Source of the DNA: Clostridia bacterium
GTDB taxonomy: Bacteria; Bacillota_A; Clostridia; Oscillospirales; CAG-272
Length of the DNA stretch: 39,043 nucleotides
Assembly (NCBI GenBank): GCA_017414605.1
Contig: JAFQLG010000088.1
Location: forward strand, 1-39,043
Reading direction: 5' to 3'
The notes beneath the pieces were generated by a model. The model was not told the DNA's origin. It saw only the letters and a list, made by a program, of their open reading frames with translations, and searched no databases. Made by a program: the position numbers and the translations under genes. Below are positions 16,257-24,654 of this stretch, piece after piece (position 1 is the stretch's first letter; every line of letters begins with the position of its first letter).

Positions 16257-17379
16257 GGAAATAGATGCTTACTATAACAGAATAAAGGCAAGATATAATT
16301 CTATAATTGAGGATCTCGGTCTTTCCCTGGACCTTTCGGGCGAATTTGAATACATCAAAAACGCGATCTTGCATAGCTCGGGCCGCGATTTCGCAGCCAG
16401 CCGCGGCGAATACCTCAACGGTATCATTCTGGCAAAATATTTAGGCTTTGATTTTATTGACGCGGAAAACGTTATATATTTCAGAGATAACGGTACGCTT
16501 GACGAGGAAAAGACAAACGACGTTCTCTCGCTTGAGCTTAAAAGCCACCAATATGCCGTTATCCCGGGATTTTACGGCTCCAGCGCCAACGGTACCGTTG
16601 TAACGTTTTCGCGCGGCGGTTCCGATATTACAGGATCCATCGTTGCCCGCGCAGCAGAGGCAGACCTATATGAAAACTGGACCGACGTATCGGGCTTTAT
16701 GATGGCCGACCCCAGAATAGTTAAAAACCCCAAAGTCATTGACACGATCACATACCGCGAGCTCCGAGAGCTGTCCTATATGGGCGCAACCGTTTTGCAC
16801 GAGGACGCAATCTTCCCCGTCCGCGTGGCAGGAATTCCGATAAACATCAAAAACACCAATCGCCCCGAGGACCGCGGAACAATGATCGTTTCTCAGGCGG
16901 CGGGTCTTGACCCCGACCACGTTGTCACCGGAATCGCGGGAAAACACGGATTCTCGGTAATTACGGTTGAAAAGGATATGATGAACGCCGAGATCGGTTT
17001 TGGACGAAAGGTGCTTGAGTCACTTGAGGACTTTGGCGTTTCCTTTGAGCATCTTCCCTCAGGAATAGATACCATGAGCGTTATCGTTTCAACTGCACAG
17101 TTCCAGGAGCATAGAGATAAGATCATAAATGCTATCGCAAGGCGTACGCGCCCTGACAGTATAGCCATTGAGGAAGGCCTGGCACTTATCGCCATAGTTG
17201 GACGCGGAATGATCAAGGCTCGCGGTACTGCGGCGCGTGTTTTCAACGCAATTTCAGCCGCGGGCGTAAATATCAAGATGATCGACCAGGGCTCCAGCGA
17301 GCTTAACATCGTTGTTGGAGTTGACGATAACGATTTTACAACCGCTCTTGCCGCCATCTACAATGAATTCGTAAAATAA
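16234..17379 (+). CDS. lysC: aspartate kinase, remainder with catalytic and ACT domains
   Basis: This 381-codon frame overlaps the fragment above and carries the rest of a Clostridial aspartate kinase: the aspartate-binding region (RDFAASRGEYLNG), the GSDITGSIVARAAEADLYENWTDV segment with the kinase active site, and two C-terminal ACT domains (about 255-315 and 325-381), where MIDQGSSELNIVVGVDD is the inter-ACT motif that binds the feedback amino acid. Start codon GTG 16234 is only the first formal one in frame; true protein continuity begins at about 16227 if the frameshift is repaired. Joined length would be about 440 residues, normal for the family. Confidence 0.9.
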   Translation: MRSRASLEEIDAYYNRIKARYNSIIEDLGLSLDLSGEFEYIKNAILHSSGRDFAASRGEYLNGIILAKYLGFDFIDAENVIYFRDNGTLDEEKTNDVLSLELKSHQYAVIPGFYGSSANGTVVTFSRGGSDITGSIVARAAEADLYENWTDVSGFMMADPRIVKNPKVIDTITYRELRELSYMGATVLHEDAIFPVRVAGIPINIKNTNRPEDRGTMIVSQAAGLDPDHVVTGIAGKHGFSVITVEKDMMNAEIGFGRKVLESLEDFGVSFEHLPSGIDTMSVIVSTAQFQEHRDKIINAIARRTRPDSIAIEEGLALIAIVGRGMIKARGTAARVFNAISAAGVNIKMIDQGSSELNIVVGVDDNDFTTALAAIYNEFVK

Positions 17380-17387
17380 ATTTCAAA

Positions 17388-17420
17388 AAAAGGGAGAAGG
17401 ACTGTTTCCTTCTCCCTTTT
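17388..17420. terminator. bidirectional terminator between aspartate kinase and truB
   Basis: A perfect 13-base stem (AAAAGGGAGAAGG with CCTTCTCCCTTTT) around a 7-base loop, with A and T runs on both sides, serves the two convergent genes. Confidence 0.9.
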
Positions 17421-17424
17421 GCAT

Positions 17425-18351
17425 TTATTTTAATTCAAAGGTCTTTATTGCCCTTATCGCAGTTCCTTCCGGCTCCTCGGTAACCTGACCGAGAGCAAAA
17501 AAGATGCCGCTCTCGTCACAAACGCGAACGCGTTCGCCGACCTCATATGAGGCCTTTATTTTTTTCTGGTATATTGGGCATCCGCTGCGCAAAAGCTTTT
17601 CAAAAAAAGCGGGCAGGCACACGCGCGAAAGATCCTCAAATATGCGTTCCGTAGGCAAAAGAAGCGCCTGGCGCTCTTCGGGTGTCATCACCTCAAGCTC
17701 GTCTGTCGTTTTACATTCACCGGCCGATATGCCACAAGCCTCAAGGCGCTCCAGCGTTGCCATAACCCCTCCGCAGCCAAGTGCCGCGCCGATATCGGCG
17801 CACAACGTGCGGATATACGTTCCGCCGCTACACGTAACGGTAAGCACATAATCGGTATTGGAGTCGGTCTTCTCACATTCCAGAGAAAATATCTCTATAT
17901 CCCTCGCCTCTCGCTCAACGGTAACTCCGCGACGCGCAAGGTCATAAAGCTTTTGTCCGTTAACCTTCAATGCCGAATACATCGGCGGCATTTGCTTTAT
18001 TTGTCCCACAAATTGACGGCAGATATCATAAACCTTGTCGGCGGACGGAATTTCGTCGGTTTTCGTCAGCACCTCGCCCGTTACGTCCTCGGTATCGGTG
18101 GTGACTCCAAGGCGCAGCGTTGCACGATAGGTCTTTCTGTCCGACGAAATGTATTCACACGCCTTCGCCGCCCTGCCGACCAGTACAACAAGCACACCCT
18201 CCGCCATAGGATCAAGCGTTCCCGCGTGTCCTACGCGCCTTGTATCGTACAGTCGGCGCACGCGGTTGACCACGTCGTGCGAGCTCATTCCCTGCTCCTT
18301 ATATACGGCAAGAACGCCGCCCGGCAGGTTATCGTTTTCGTTTCTTTTCAT
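17425..18351 (-). CDS. truB: tRNA pseudouridine(55) synthase
   Basis: A 308-residue enzyme that makes pseudouridine 55 in the T arm of tRNAs. The start GGVLAVYKEQGMSSHDVVNR and the catalytic block RVGHAGTLDPMAEGVLVV (about 37-54) with the active aspartate are clear, followed by the QMPPMYSALKVNGQKLYDLAR segment and the C-terminal PUA-like region. It begins one base after the trmB stop, so the two are coupled. In Bacillus truB lies with infB-rbfA; here it is at the end of ychF-trmB-truB. Confidence 0.96.
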   Translation of the reverse strand: MKRNENDNLPGGVLAVYKEQGMSSHDVVNRVRRLYDTRRVGHAGTLDPMAEGVLVVLVGRAAKACEYISSDRKTYRATLRLGVTTDTEDVTGEVLTKTDEIPSADKVYDICRQFVGQIKQMPPMYSALKVNGQKLYDLARRGVTVEREARDIEIFSLECEKTDSNTDYVLTVTCSGGTYIRTLCADIGAALGCGGVMATLERLEACGISAGECKTTDELEVMTPEERQALLLPTERIFEDLSRVCLPAFFEKLLRSGCPIYQKKIKASYEVGERVRVCDESGIFFALGQVTEEPEGTAIRAIKTFELK

Positions 18352-18352
18352 A

Positions 18353-19003
18353 TCAAAACCTTACTATCGCTGAGTTGATAGTAAATCCTTTTTCGGAAAA
18401 GTTCTTTTCGTATTCTGTCATAACGTTGACCTCGGCGCGCTCGCTGTTATGCAGGTCGCGCGTGATCCACTCGACATTAAGGCCAAACTCCGAGAATTCC
18501 TCAAGCGAAAAATCAAATAGTCCTACATTGTCGGTCTTGAATATCAAAAGACCTCCCTCTTTTAACAGCTTCTTGTATTTCGCAAGATAGTTTCTGTGCG
18601 TAAGTCTTCTCTTTGCGTGGCCCGCCTTTGGCCATGGGTCGCTGAAATTCAGATACAAAACTTCCAGACAATGCTCCGGGAACCATTCCTCAAGCTTGTC
18701 CGCATCACCAATAATGAAGCGCAGATTGTCAGGTCTTGTTTCCTTTTGCGCCATCGCCTTTTCAAGCGCAAGACAGCAAACGTCCCTCGCGCGCTCCATT
18801 GCGATAATGTTGCAATCTGTGTCCTTTGCCGCGGTGCCAACCGCGAAGTTACCCTTTCCGCAGCCTATCTCAAGGCAAAGCTTGCGACTCTTGTCCGTAA
18901 ACGGTGCCTGCGGATCCTCCTTCAATATGGAGGGGTCCTCTATAAGCAGCTCGGCGCAGGCTCTTATCCTCTCCTCGCCGTGCTTTTTCTTTCTCATTCT
19001 CAT
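18353..19003 (-). CDS. trmB: tRNA (guanine-N7-)-methyltransferase
   Basis: The 216-residue protein has the SAM-binding motif LEIGCGKGNFAVGTA (about 43-57), then the LNFSDPWPKAGHAKRRLTH block (about 122-140) that defines TrmB, and TEYEKNF near the end. It methylates G46 of the tRNA variable loop. The start at 19003 has AAAGGA nine bases upstream. It lies 13 bases after ychF. Confidence 0.96.
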   Translation of the reverse strand: MRMRKKKHGEERIRACAELLIEDPSILKEDPQAPFTDKSRKLCLEIGCGKGNFAVGTAAKDTDCNIIAMERARDVCCLALEKAMAQKETRPDNLRFIIGDADKLEEWFPEHCLEVLYLNFSDPWPKAGHAKRRLTHRNYLAKYKKLLKEGGLLIFKTDNVGLFDFSLEEFSEFGLNVEWITRDLHNSERAEVNVMTEYEKNFSEKGFTINSAIVRF

Positions 19004-19016
19004 TGCAAACTGTCCT

Positions 19017-20111
19017 TTATACGTTAAATCTGAAAAGAACGATATCTCCGTCCTTCATTACGTATTCCTTACCCTCGGAGCGCACCAAACCTTGCTCCTT
19101 TGCGGCAACCATATTACCGCAAGAAACGAGATCGTCAAATGCGATTACCTCGGCGCGAATAAAGCCGCGCTCAAAGTCCGAGTGTATCTTTCCTGCCGCC
19201 TGAGGCGCTTTTGTACCGCGCGTGATAGTCCATGCGCGAACCTCCTCGGGTCCTGCCGTAAGATAGCTGATAAGTCCGAGCAAGGAATAGCTCGCCTTGA
19301 TAAGCTTATCAAGGCCGCTTTCCTCAATTCCCATATCCTCAAGGAACATCTGCTTTTCGTCACCCTCAAGCTCGGCGATCTCGGCTTCAATGCCTGCGCA
19401 AACGGCAATAACGCCGCTCTTTTCGGTCTCTGCGAATGCCTTGAGCTTCATATATGCCTCGTTTTCGGTGGGCTCGCCCGCAACGTCGTCCTCAGAAACG
19501 TTTGCAACGTAAATTACGGGCTTCATTGTAAGCAGGGGCGTGTCGTAAAGACAAGCAAGCTCGTCCTCGCTTAAGTCCATTGTTCTCGCGCAAAGGCCAT
19601 CTGACAGAGTTGCGTATATTTTTTCAAACAGCGCAAGCTCACCCGCTAAGGTCTTATCGCCCTTCATAGCCTTTTTGGTCCTGTCTATTCTTCTCTCAAC
19701 CATTTCCATATCCGAGAAGATAAGCTCCATATTTATAGTTTCAAGATCGCGCATGGGATCGACCGAGCCGTCCACGTGGATAATGTTATCGTCCTCAAAG
19801 CAACGTACAACGTGAACGATGGCGTCACATTCGCGGATGTTGGACAAGAACTTGTTTCCAAGTCCCTCGCCTTGTGACGCGCCCTTTACAAGTCCCGCGA
19901 TGTCCACGAACTGAATTATCGCAGGCGTGTACTTTTTGGGATCGTACATTTTCGCCAGCACGTCAAGACGGCTATCGGGAACGGTAACCACGCCAACGTT
20001 TGGCTCTATAGTGCAGAAGGGATAGTTTGCACTCTCCGCCCCCGCGTTTGTCAATGCATTAAAAAGTGTTGATTTTCCAACGTTTGGAAGTCCAACTATA
20101 CCAAGCTTCAT
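19017..20111 (-). CDS. ychF: YchF/OLA1-type ATPase
   Basis: A 364-residue Obg-related P-loop protein: [15 protein letters not shown] (P-loop, residues 6-20), [12 protein letters not shown] (G3), a coiled-coil region (about 125-200) and the C-terminal TGS domain ending in [13 protein letters not shown]. The G4 position uses the YchF-type YVANVSED (NxxE) rather than NKxD, which gives preference for ATP. It binds ribosomes and has been linked to oxidative stress response. It begins behind AAGGAG. Confidence 0.96.
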   Translation of the reverse strand: MKLGIVGLPNVGKSTLFNALTNAGAESANYPFCTIEPNVGVVTVPDSRLDVLAKMYDPKKYTPAIIQFVDIAGLVKGASQGEGLGNKFLSNIRECDAIVHVVRCFEDDNIIHVDGSVDPMRDLETINMELIFSDMEMVERRIDRTKKAMKGDKTLAGELALFEKIYATLSDGLCARTMDLSEDELACLYDTPLLTMKPVIYVANVSEDDVAGEPTENEAYMKLKAFAETEKSGVIAVCAGIEAEIAELEGDEKQMFLEDMGIEESGLDKLIKASYSLLGLISYLTAGPEEVRAWTITRGTKAPQAAGKIHSDFERGFIRAEVIAFDDLVSCGNMVAAKEQGLVRSEGKEYVMKDGDIVLFRFNV

Positions 20112-20164
20112 ATGTTTCTCCTTGCGGCTTTGTCAAAAAGCCCATAATTTCCTATTTTACGTAT

Positions 20165-20193
20165 ATTATACAACATTTTGCCCGCCGTTTCAA
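20165..20193 (-). promoter_or_regulatory. ychF-trmB-truB promoter
   Basis: Minus strand TTGAAA (20193-20188), 17-base spacer, TATAAT (20170-20165), about 55 bases before ychF. Confidence 0.8.
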
Positions 20194-20221
20194 GCGTTAG
20201 ATGAAAATTTGTAAATAAAAG

Positions 20222-20258
20222 CCGCTATCAAAGCATGTAAACCACGCTTTGATAGCGG
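20222..20258 (-). terminator. terminator of the Fic-restriction operon
   Basis: A perfect 13-base stem (CCGCTATCAAAGC with GCTTTGATAGCGG), 11-base loop, followed on the minus strand by CTTTTATTT. It closes the operon 10 bases past the S subunit gene and marks one edge of the accessory island. Confidence 0.88.
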
Positions 20259-20267
20259 TTGAATTTT

Positions 20268-21296
20268 TTATGCAAATCTTAATTTGTTGATTTTATGCTC
20301 TGATTTTGACTCTAGTGCTTTCATATACGCCGACATATATGCATAATCAACATCACCGTTTTCATCAACAGGTAATTTTATTCTCTCTTTTCTCAACAAA
20401 TCGGGAAAAAGTCCAAAATTGTAAGAATATTTTGTAGCAATTGGCTGTAAACAAGCTGTAATAAAAAGGCAAGCGAGTTTATCTATTTTGGTTGTATCTA
20501 TATAATATATATCTCTGCCTGATATCCACTCTTTTTCCTGATAAAAGAATGTTGCGTTTTCAGCACCAAAAGAAATAACATTCGGTGGATTTGTGGTTCC
20601 ATTTGGCTTATCAACATAATACTTGATTCCGTTATTAAACTTACTGCGTACGACATACGGTATCCCATTATCGTTTTGCCTTACTTCTCTTGTATGATAA
20701 ACCTGAGGTTTTACAATCGTGGGGAAAATTTGCTCAATAGTAAATGTGCTCCATTTAGAATTACTTGCTAAATTGCAAATTTCGGAGCTCTTCGCTGACC
20801 GCAGAGCAGTCAGCGAAGAGCTGACCGCAGATTCCAGATTTCGCATATATGATTCCATATATGCGAAATCTGGGTTGCCTGTTGCATCAACAGGCAACAT
20901 TATGGAATCCTTCTCCATTGTTTCTTTCTTCCATTTGTCTATAAAAGCATATTTTCTTCCTGCTGATTTAAGCAAAGGTATAATGAAAAGTGCTGTATAT
21001 TGATTCATTTCAAACTTGGGATATAAAACATTTACGTCATCTGAAGCCCAAAATTCTTTGTCTTGATAAAATGCTTCACCAACAGAACCATTATAAGTGA
21101 TTGTGATTGTATTGGCGGGGTGTAATTTTTCCTTATTGGCAATTTGAGCAGTGACGCCGTTGTTGATCGCACTTGCACCAATGAATCTAATTTCACCATC
21201 ACGCATATTTGCTTTGGTCAATCTTGTACCCTTTACTACCGTAAATAATTTTTCTATGGCAAAAGGTTTCCATTGCGAAATATCAATTTTATTCAT
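20268..21296 (-). CDS. specificity (B/S) subunit of a BcgI-like restriction-modification system
   Basis: The 342-residue protein has two target recognition halves (about 1-130 and 180-305), each ending in a repeated conserved segment: LPVDATGNPDFAYMESYMRN at 134-153 and LPVDENGDVDYAYMSAYMKA at 308-327, the helical spacers that set the distance between half sites. BcgI, the type IIB prototype, has a B subunit of about 341 residues beside an A subunit of about 637; these sizes (342 and 621) fit well. It overlaps the end of the A-like gene by 8 bases. The DNA for residues 132-170 is made of three adjacent perfect inverted repeats, described separately. The recognition sequence cannot be read from the protein. 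Confidence 0.88.
   Translation of the reverse strand: MNKIDISQWKPFAIEKLFTVVKGTRLTKANMRDGEIRFIGASAINNGVTAQIANKEKLHPANTITITYNGSVGEAFYQDKEFWASDDVNVLYPKFEMNQYTALFIIPLLKSAGRKYAFIDKWKKETMEKDSIMLPVDATGNPDFAYMESYMRNLESAVSSSLTALRSAKSSEICNLASNSKWSTFTIEQIFPTIVKPQVYHTREVRQNDNGIPYVVRSKFNNGIKYYVDKPNGTTNPPNVISFGAENATFFYQEKEWISGRDIYYIDTTKIDKLACLFITACLQPIATKYSYNFGLFPDLLRKERIKLPVDENGDVDYAYMSAYMKALESKSEHKINKLRFA
20786..20822. repeat. inverted repeat 1 in the S subunit gene
   Basis: Arms AGCTCTTCGCTGAC (20786-20799) and GTCAGCGAAGAGCT (20809-20822), 14 of 14 matching, loop of 9. The motif GCTGACCGCAGA also occurs twice directly, at 20795 and 20820. Confidence 0.95.
20834..20873. repeat. inverted repeat 2 in the S subunit gene
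   Basis: Arms CCAGATTTCGCATATATG (20834-20851) and its exact complement (20856-20873), 18 of 18 matching, loop ATTC. It encodes the PDFAYMESYMRNLE segment. Confidence 0.97.
20874..20898. repeat. inverted repeat 3 in the S subunit gene
   Basis: Arms GTTGCCTGTTG (20874-20884) and CAACAGGCAAC (20888-20898), 11 of 11 matching, loop CAT. It begins at the very next base after repeat 2. Confidence 0.96.
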
Positions 21297-23154
21297 CTTT
21301 GGATGCTCCTTTCAATGTGATAATAACATTGTTTTCAGAAGAAGAAACAGCGCTGTTATACATCACTTTGGTTACAAGCTTTTCACTAAACTCTTTTACA
21401 TCCATTTGTTGTTGAAACATCAAATAATCCATCATTGTTTTGGTGAAATCTTCTTCAAAAATTTCAAATGGTTTTTCCGGCATTTGATAACTCAGATGCT
21501 CGGACGGTTTTATCCATTGAATTGTATCGTGTCCCGATTGTTTACGAATGAGTTCTATCCATTCATCCTCAATAGCCTGCCATCTGTCGCGAATATCTTG
21601 TCTGCCTTGATTTTTTACGGTTTCAAGGCCATCATCCTCAATATAACAAGCAAAAATATCTTTTGTTCCGTGAGGAACACCGGCTTGGAAAACAAAAACA
21701 GACGTGGTAACGCCTTCCGAAAACACCTTCTCAGGAAGCTTAACAATTTTTAACAAAGAGCTGTGATTTAGCAGCTTCTTTCCACGAGTATCTTTTTCAA
21801 GCTTTTTATCGGGAAGAATAAATGCGCAAAGCGTATTACGCGGAACGCTTTTCAATACGTTATCAACAATCGTCAAGCAACCGTATTTTGATTCAAAAGG
21901 AGGGTTCATCAAAACCTTGGTGATCGGATAACTCTGCAAAACATAGTTGCCGTCATCATCTATAACAAAATTTCCTTTTTTATCGGTCTTATAGCTTTTA
22001 GATTTAATCCAATCACATGCCTCCTGACTTCTTGAATCCAATTGCTCTAAATTGGTCTTTCCGTCTTTATGTATCAGCATATTGGCACAAGCGAGCGCAA
22101 AAATTTCTCTGTCAAATTCAATGCCATATAGTTGGGCATTCATAATAGACATCGCCTTTTGAGATTTTAAGCCACCCGCCTCTTTAATCATATTACACAT
22201 AGATTTTACAAGGAATGCACCCGAGCCGCATGCGGCGTCTAAAACACGGTCATTTTGCGATATGTCAATCAATCTGTACATAAAAGAAGTTATATGGTCG
22301 GGAGTAAAGACTTGTCCTGCATCGGATTTACCTTTATAACGGTTAAATTCATTGAAGAAAATACCCATTACATCCTCACCATTCCAATAGTCCGAGTTGA
22401 CGCAAGTTGAAATTTCGGAAACCCATTGAATAAAATTGTCGATTGCTTCTTGATTAGAGGAGCTGTTCATTTTAATTTCGGCATATACCTCTATCAGCAA
22501 ATCTAATTTCAGATTTTGCTTTCTGCTTTCTTCTAATGATTTTGATAAGGTATTAAGGATCGAATTCTTCATCAATGTAAAATCCATTCCCTTAATAAGC
22601 ATTGCACCGTATCTTTTAGCAACCAATGCGCAAGCCGTAAAAATCATACGATGCTTCAGGTTGTTAATACCGAAATCGAAATGCAAGCAGTCATTGATCT
22701 TTTTCGTAAGACCGTAAATCTGCTGTTTATCAATAGTGTTTTGAGCACACAGTGCAAGATAATAACCTTTGCTTTGCAGAACGCCAGATACATCGCTAAG
22801 TTCAGAATTGTTTTTGAACACACGTATATCAACGCCGTTATAAAGTATACCAATAACATCTTTATATTTTTTCAAAACAATATTACAGTTTTTAGCAAGC
22901 TCATCAACCCATTTCTGAAGTGAAACATCTTCCGCCTCGGACTTTGTTTCCAAAACAATTGCAGGCAAATTATGATTTTCGGGCAAATACCAGCCATCCG
23001 GTTTGTCATTTATCCCCTTGAACCCTAATTGATTAAACGTTGTAATTTGTCCGGTTCCCTGCCTTACTTTCGACTCTATTTGATCAAAGCCAAGAATTAC
23101 TTTTGCGCTGTCGCGCACTTCATCTTCTGTTCTGTATTTTAGTTTGTTGATCAT
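21289..23154 (-). CDS. BcgI-like restriction-modification (A) subunit: nuclease plus N6-adenine methylase
   Basis: A 621-residue protein that seems to hold both activities. The N-terminus has a PD-(D/E)xK-type nuclease pattern, PDG at 52-54 and LETKSE with E69 and K71. The methylase part shows the QVFTP segment (281-285), SAM motif I LDAACGSGAFL (305-315) and the catalytic NPPF (417-420) of amino-methyltransferases, gamma type. Together with the separate specificity protein this is the type IIB/BcgI arrangement rather than a classical type I set, since there is no HsdR helicase gene. AGGAG stands before the ATG. It lies 15 bases after the Fic gene and is co-transcribed with it. A plain HsdM with a degenerate N-terminus is the alternative. 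Confidence 0.9.
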   Translation of the reverse strand: MINKLKYRTEDEVRDSAKVILGFDQIESKVRQGTGQITTFNQLGFKGINDKPDGWYLPENHNLPAIVLETKSEAEDVSLQKWVDELAKNCNIVLKKYKDVIGILYNGVDIRVFKNNSELSDVSGVLQSKGYYLALCAQNTIDKQQIYGLTKKINDCLHFDFGINNLKHRMIFTACALVAKRYGAMLIKGMDFTLMKNSILNTLSKSLEESRKQNLKLDLLIEVYAEIKMNSSSNQEAIDNFIQWVSEISTCVNSDYWNGEDVMGIFFNEFNRYKGKSDAGQVFTPDHITSFMYRLIDISQNDRVLDAACGSGAFLVKSMCNMIKEAGGLKSQKAMSIMNAQLYGIEFDREIFALACANMLIHKDGKTNLEQLDSRSQEACDWIKSKSYKTDKKGNFVIDDDGNYVLQSYPITKVLMNPPFESKYGCLTIVDNVLKSVPRNTLCAFILPDKKLEKDTRGKKLLNHSSLLKIVKLPEKVFSEGVTTSVFVFQAGVPHGTKDIFACYIEDDGLETVKNQGRQDIRDRWQAIEDEWIELIRKQSGHDTIQWIKPSEHLSYQMPEKPFEIFEEDFTKTMMDYLMFQQQMDVKEFSEKLVTKVMYNSAVSSSENNVIITLKGASKDE

Positions 23155-23169
23155 TTTAATTCTCCTAGA

Positions 23170-24219
23170 TTATATGTTTTTAATATATCTCGAATTTCTT
23201 CCGTCGCCGAGCTTCTTGATGCTTCCGCCGCGAACCATCTGACCGAGCACCGCTTCTACGGTGGTAGGGCTAACGTCGGGAAGGATCTTGCATATCTCGG
23301 ACTTTGAAATGGGTGTCAGGCTATTGAGAACGGTTGCCTCGATGCGACTTTTTTTAGTTATCTTTTTGCCGTTTACAACCGCAAAACGCTTGTCCAGTTC
23401 CTTATAGCACATATAAAGCGTTGAAAGAAAGTTTTCAACAAAAGGAAAATAGTCGTTTTCGCCTGTTTCCCAGCCGCTCGAGGAGCGCTTTAGCGCCTCG
23501 TAATAGAAGCCCTTGTAGTTATTGATCTGTTCCTCAAATGAAACGTATTTACCCGCGTCAAACCCATTTTTGTAGAGCAACAAGAGCGAGAGCAGACGTG
23601 ACAATCTGCCGTTTCCATCGCGGAACGGGTGTATGCAAAGAAAATCAAGTATTACGCAGGGGATCAGCAAGAGCTGATTGATATTTGCATCATTTCTTGC
23701 CTCCATATAGGCAAGTTCAAGCTGCTCCATTGCTTGCTCCACCTCGTGCGCGGGTGTGGGGCGGAAGCGGACGTGACGGTTTCCGTCGGTATCGATTTCC
23801 AAAATGACGTTATCATCGGTTTTATATTTTCCGCCAAACTCATATCCCGCAATCTCCATCATGGTTTTATGAAGACGGAGAATATCGGTTTCACGAAAAT
23901 CAATATATTCGTGTCCCGTATGGATGGCATTCAGCGCGTCGCGGTATCCTGCGATCTCTGCCTCATTATGGTTAAGTGGTGCACTGCTGCCGCTGACAAT
24001 AGCGGTAATCCTGTCGTCGCTCGTTACGATACCCTCAATAGCATTGGAGCTTTTGACCGACTGTATTTTTGCAACCGCCTCAAGCTCGGTAAAAATATTG
24101 GCATATTCGTCCTTACGCACGCTAGCCATCGTTTTTAGTTCAGCAATTCCTGTCGTCAGATTAACAAGTTTTGCCGGCAACAATCCGTTGTTCAAAAAAG
24201 AGTAATCAAATTTTCTCAT
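23170..24219 (-). CDS. Fic family protein with N-terminal inhibitory motif
   Basis: The 349-residue protein carries the full Fic motif HPFRDGNGRLSR (197-208) with the catalytic histidine, so it should transfer AMP (or another nucleotide moiety) to hydroxyl groups of target proteins. The auto-inhibitory helix motif SSNAIEG (57-63, E62 as the arginine-blocking glutamate) lies N-terminal, the class II arrangement. The C-terminal 70 residues look like a winged helix (ISKSEICKILPDVSPTTVEA), common in Fic proteins that bind DNA. The start at 24219 has GGAGG seven bases upstream; an ATG six bases earlier is too close to it. It heads the operon with the restriction genes, so a link to their control or a toxin-like backup is possible. 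Confidence 0.92.
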   Translation of the reverse strand: MRKFDYSFLNNGLLPAKLVNLTTGIAELKTMASVRKDEYANIFTELEAVAKIQSVKSSNAIEGIVTSDDRITAIVSGSSAPLNHNEAEIAGYRDALNAIHTGHEYIDFRETDILRLHKTMMEIAGYEFGGKYKTDDNVILEIDTDGNRHVRFRPTPAHEVEQAMEQLELAYMEARNDANINQLLLIPCVILDFLCIHPFRDGNGRLSRLLSLLLLYKNGFDAGKYVSFEEQINNYKGFYYEALKRSSSGWETGENDYFPFVENFLSTLYMCYKELDKRFAVVNGKKITKKSRIEATVLNSLTPISKSEICKILPDVSPTTVEAVLGQMVRGGSIKKLGDGRNSRYIKNI

Positions 24220-24233
24220 ATTCATTCCTCCAT

Positions 24234-24300
24234 ATCTGCACATATTCTACCACAAAATATGCATATTGTCAAGCGTTATGTGCAACAAATGTGCACATAA
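24234..24300 (-). promoter_or_regulatory. Fic-restriction operon promoter with repeated ATGTGCA motifs
   Basis: Minus strand TTGACA (24272-24267), 17-base spacer and TAGAAT (24249-24244). The spacer holds the palindrome ATATGCATAT. The heptamer ATGTGCA occurs three times around it: in the leader (minus strand, near 24234-24245) and as an inverted pair TTATGTGC/GCACATAA at 24276-24283 and 24293-24300 just upstream of -35. This looks like an operator, perhaps for the winged-helix end of the Fic protein. Confidence 0.7.
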
Positions 24301-24654
24301 AACGAACAAACATATGCAAATAAAATAGTAAAACCATTTTTCTCAAATTGCATAGCGATATATTTATGTTCATTTCAAGACCTATTTCTAAACACATTAT
24401 AAAAATAATGTGAAAAGTGTTAAAAAATTTATCAAAAAAATTTCAAAAATACTGTACAAATCGTATTTTGTGTGATATAATTATTAACGCATGATAAACT
24501 ATTTTGCACTTTCTTGTGACGATAAATTTAACAAAGTTAATTTTTTGGGCAAAATTCGTTAAGAATTCAACGTTCGTTCACAAAAAGCACCAATGCGTAA
24601 GATACTATAAAATAGATAGTTGGCGCATTACTCTCAATACAGGAGGCAAAGAAT
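24301..24654. other. AT-rich intergenic region between divergent transcription units
   Basis: This is the longest non-coding stretch in the window. It is strongly AT-rich, holds no gene I can support, and contains the response regulator promoter (24453-24481), a palindrome TTAACAAAGTTAA (24528-24540) followed by six T, and a second AT-rich box ACTATAAAATAG near 24604. No RNA structure of a known class was seen. Confidence 0.6.
24453..24481 (+). promoter_or_regulatory. promoter candidate for the response regulator
   Basis: TGTACA (24453-24458), 17-base spacer and TATAAT (24476-24481). The -35 matches consensus at four of six. It implies a leader of about 165 bases. Confidence 0.55.

Noticed and set aside
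20222..20258. Attachment-site repeat at the edge of the accessory island
   Set aside because: The inverted repeat has the loop size and T run of a terminator, and I found no matching copy at the other edge near 24.3 kb.
20268..23154. Classical type I restriction system (HsdMS)
   Set aside because: There is no HsdR gene, the methylase subunit carries a nuclease-like N-terminus, and both subunit lengths match BcgI A and B better.
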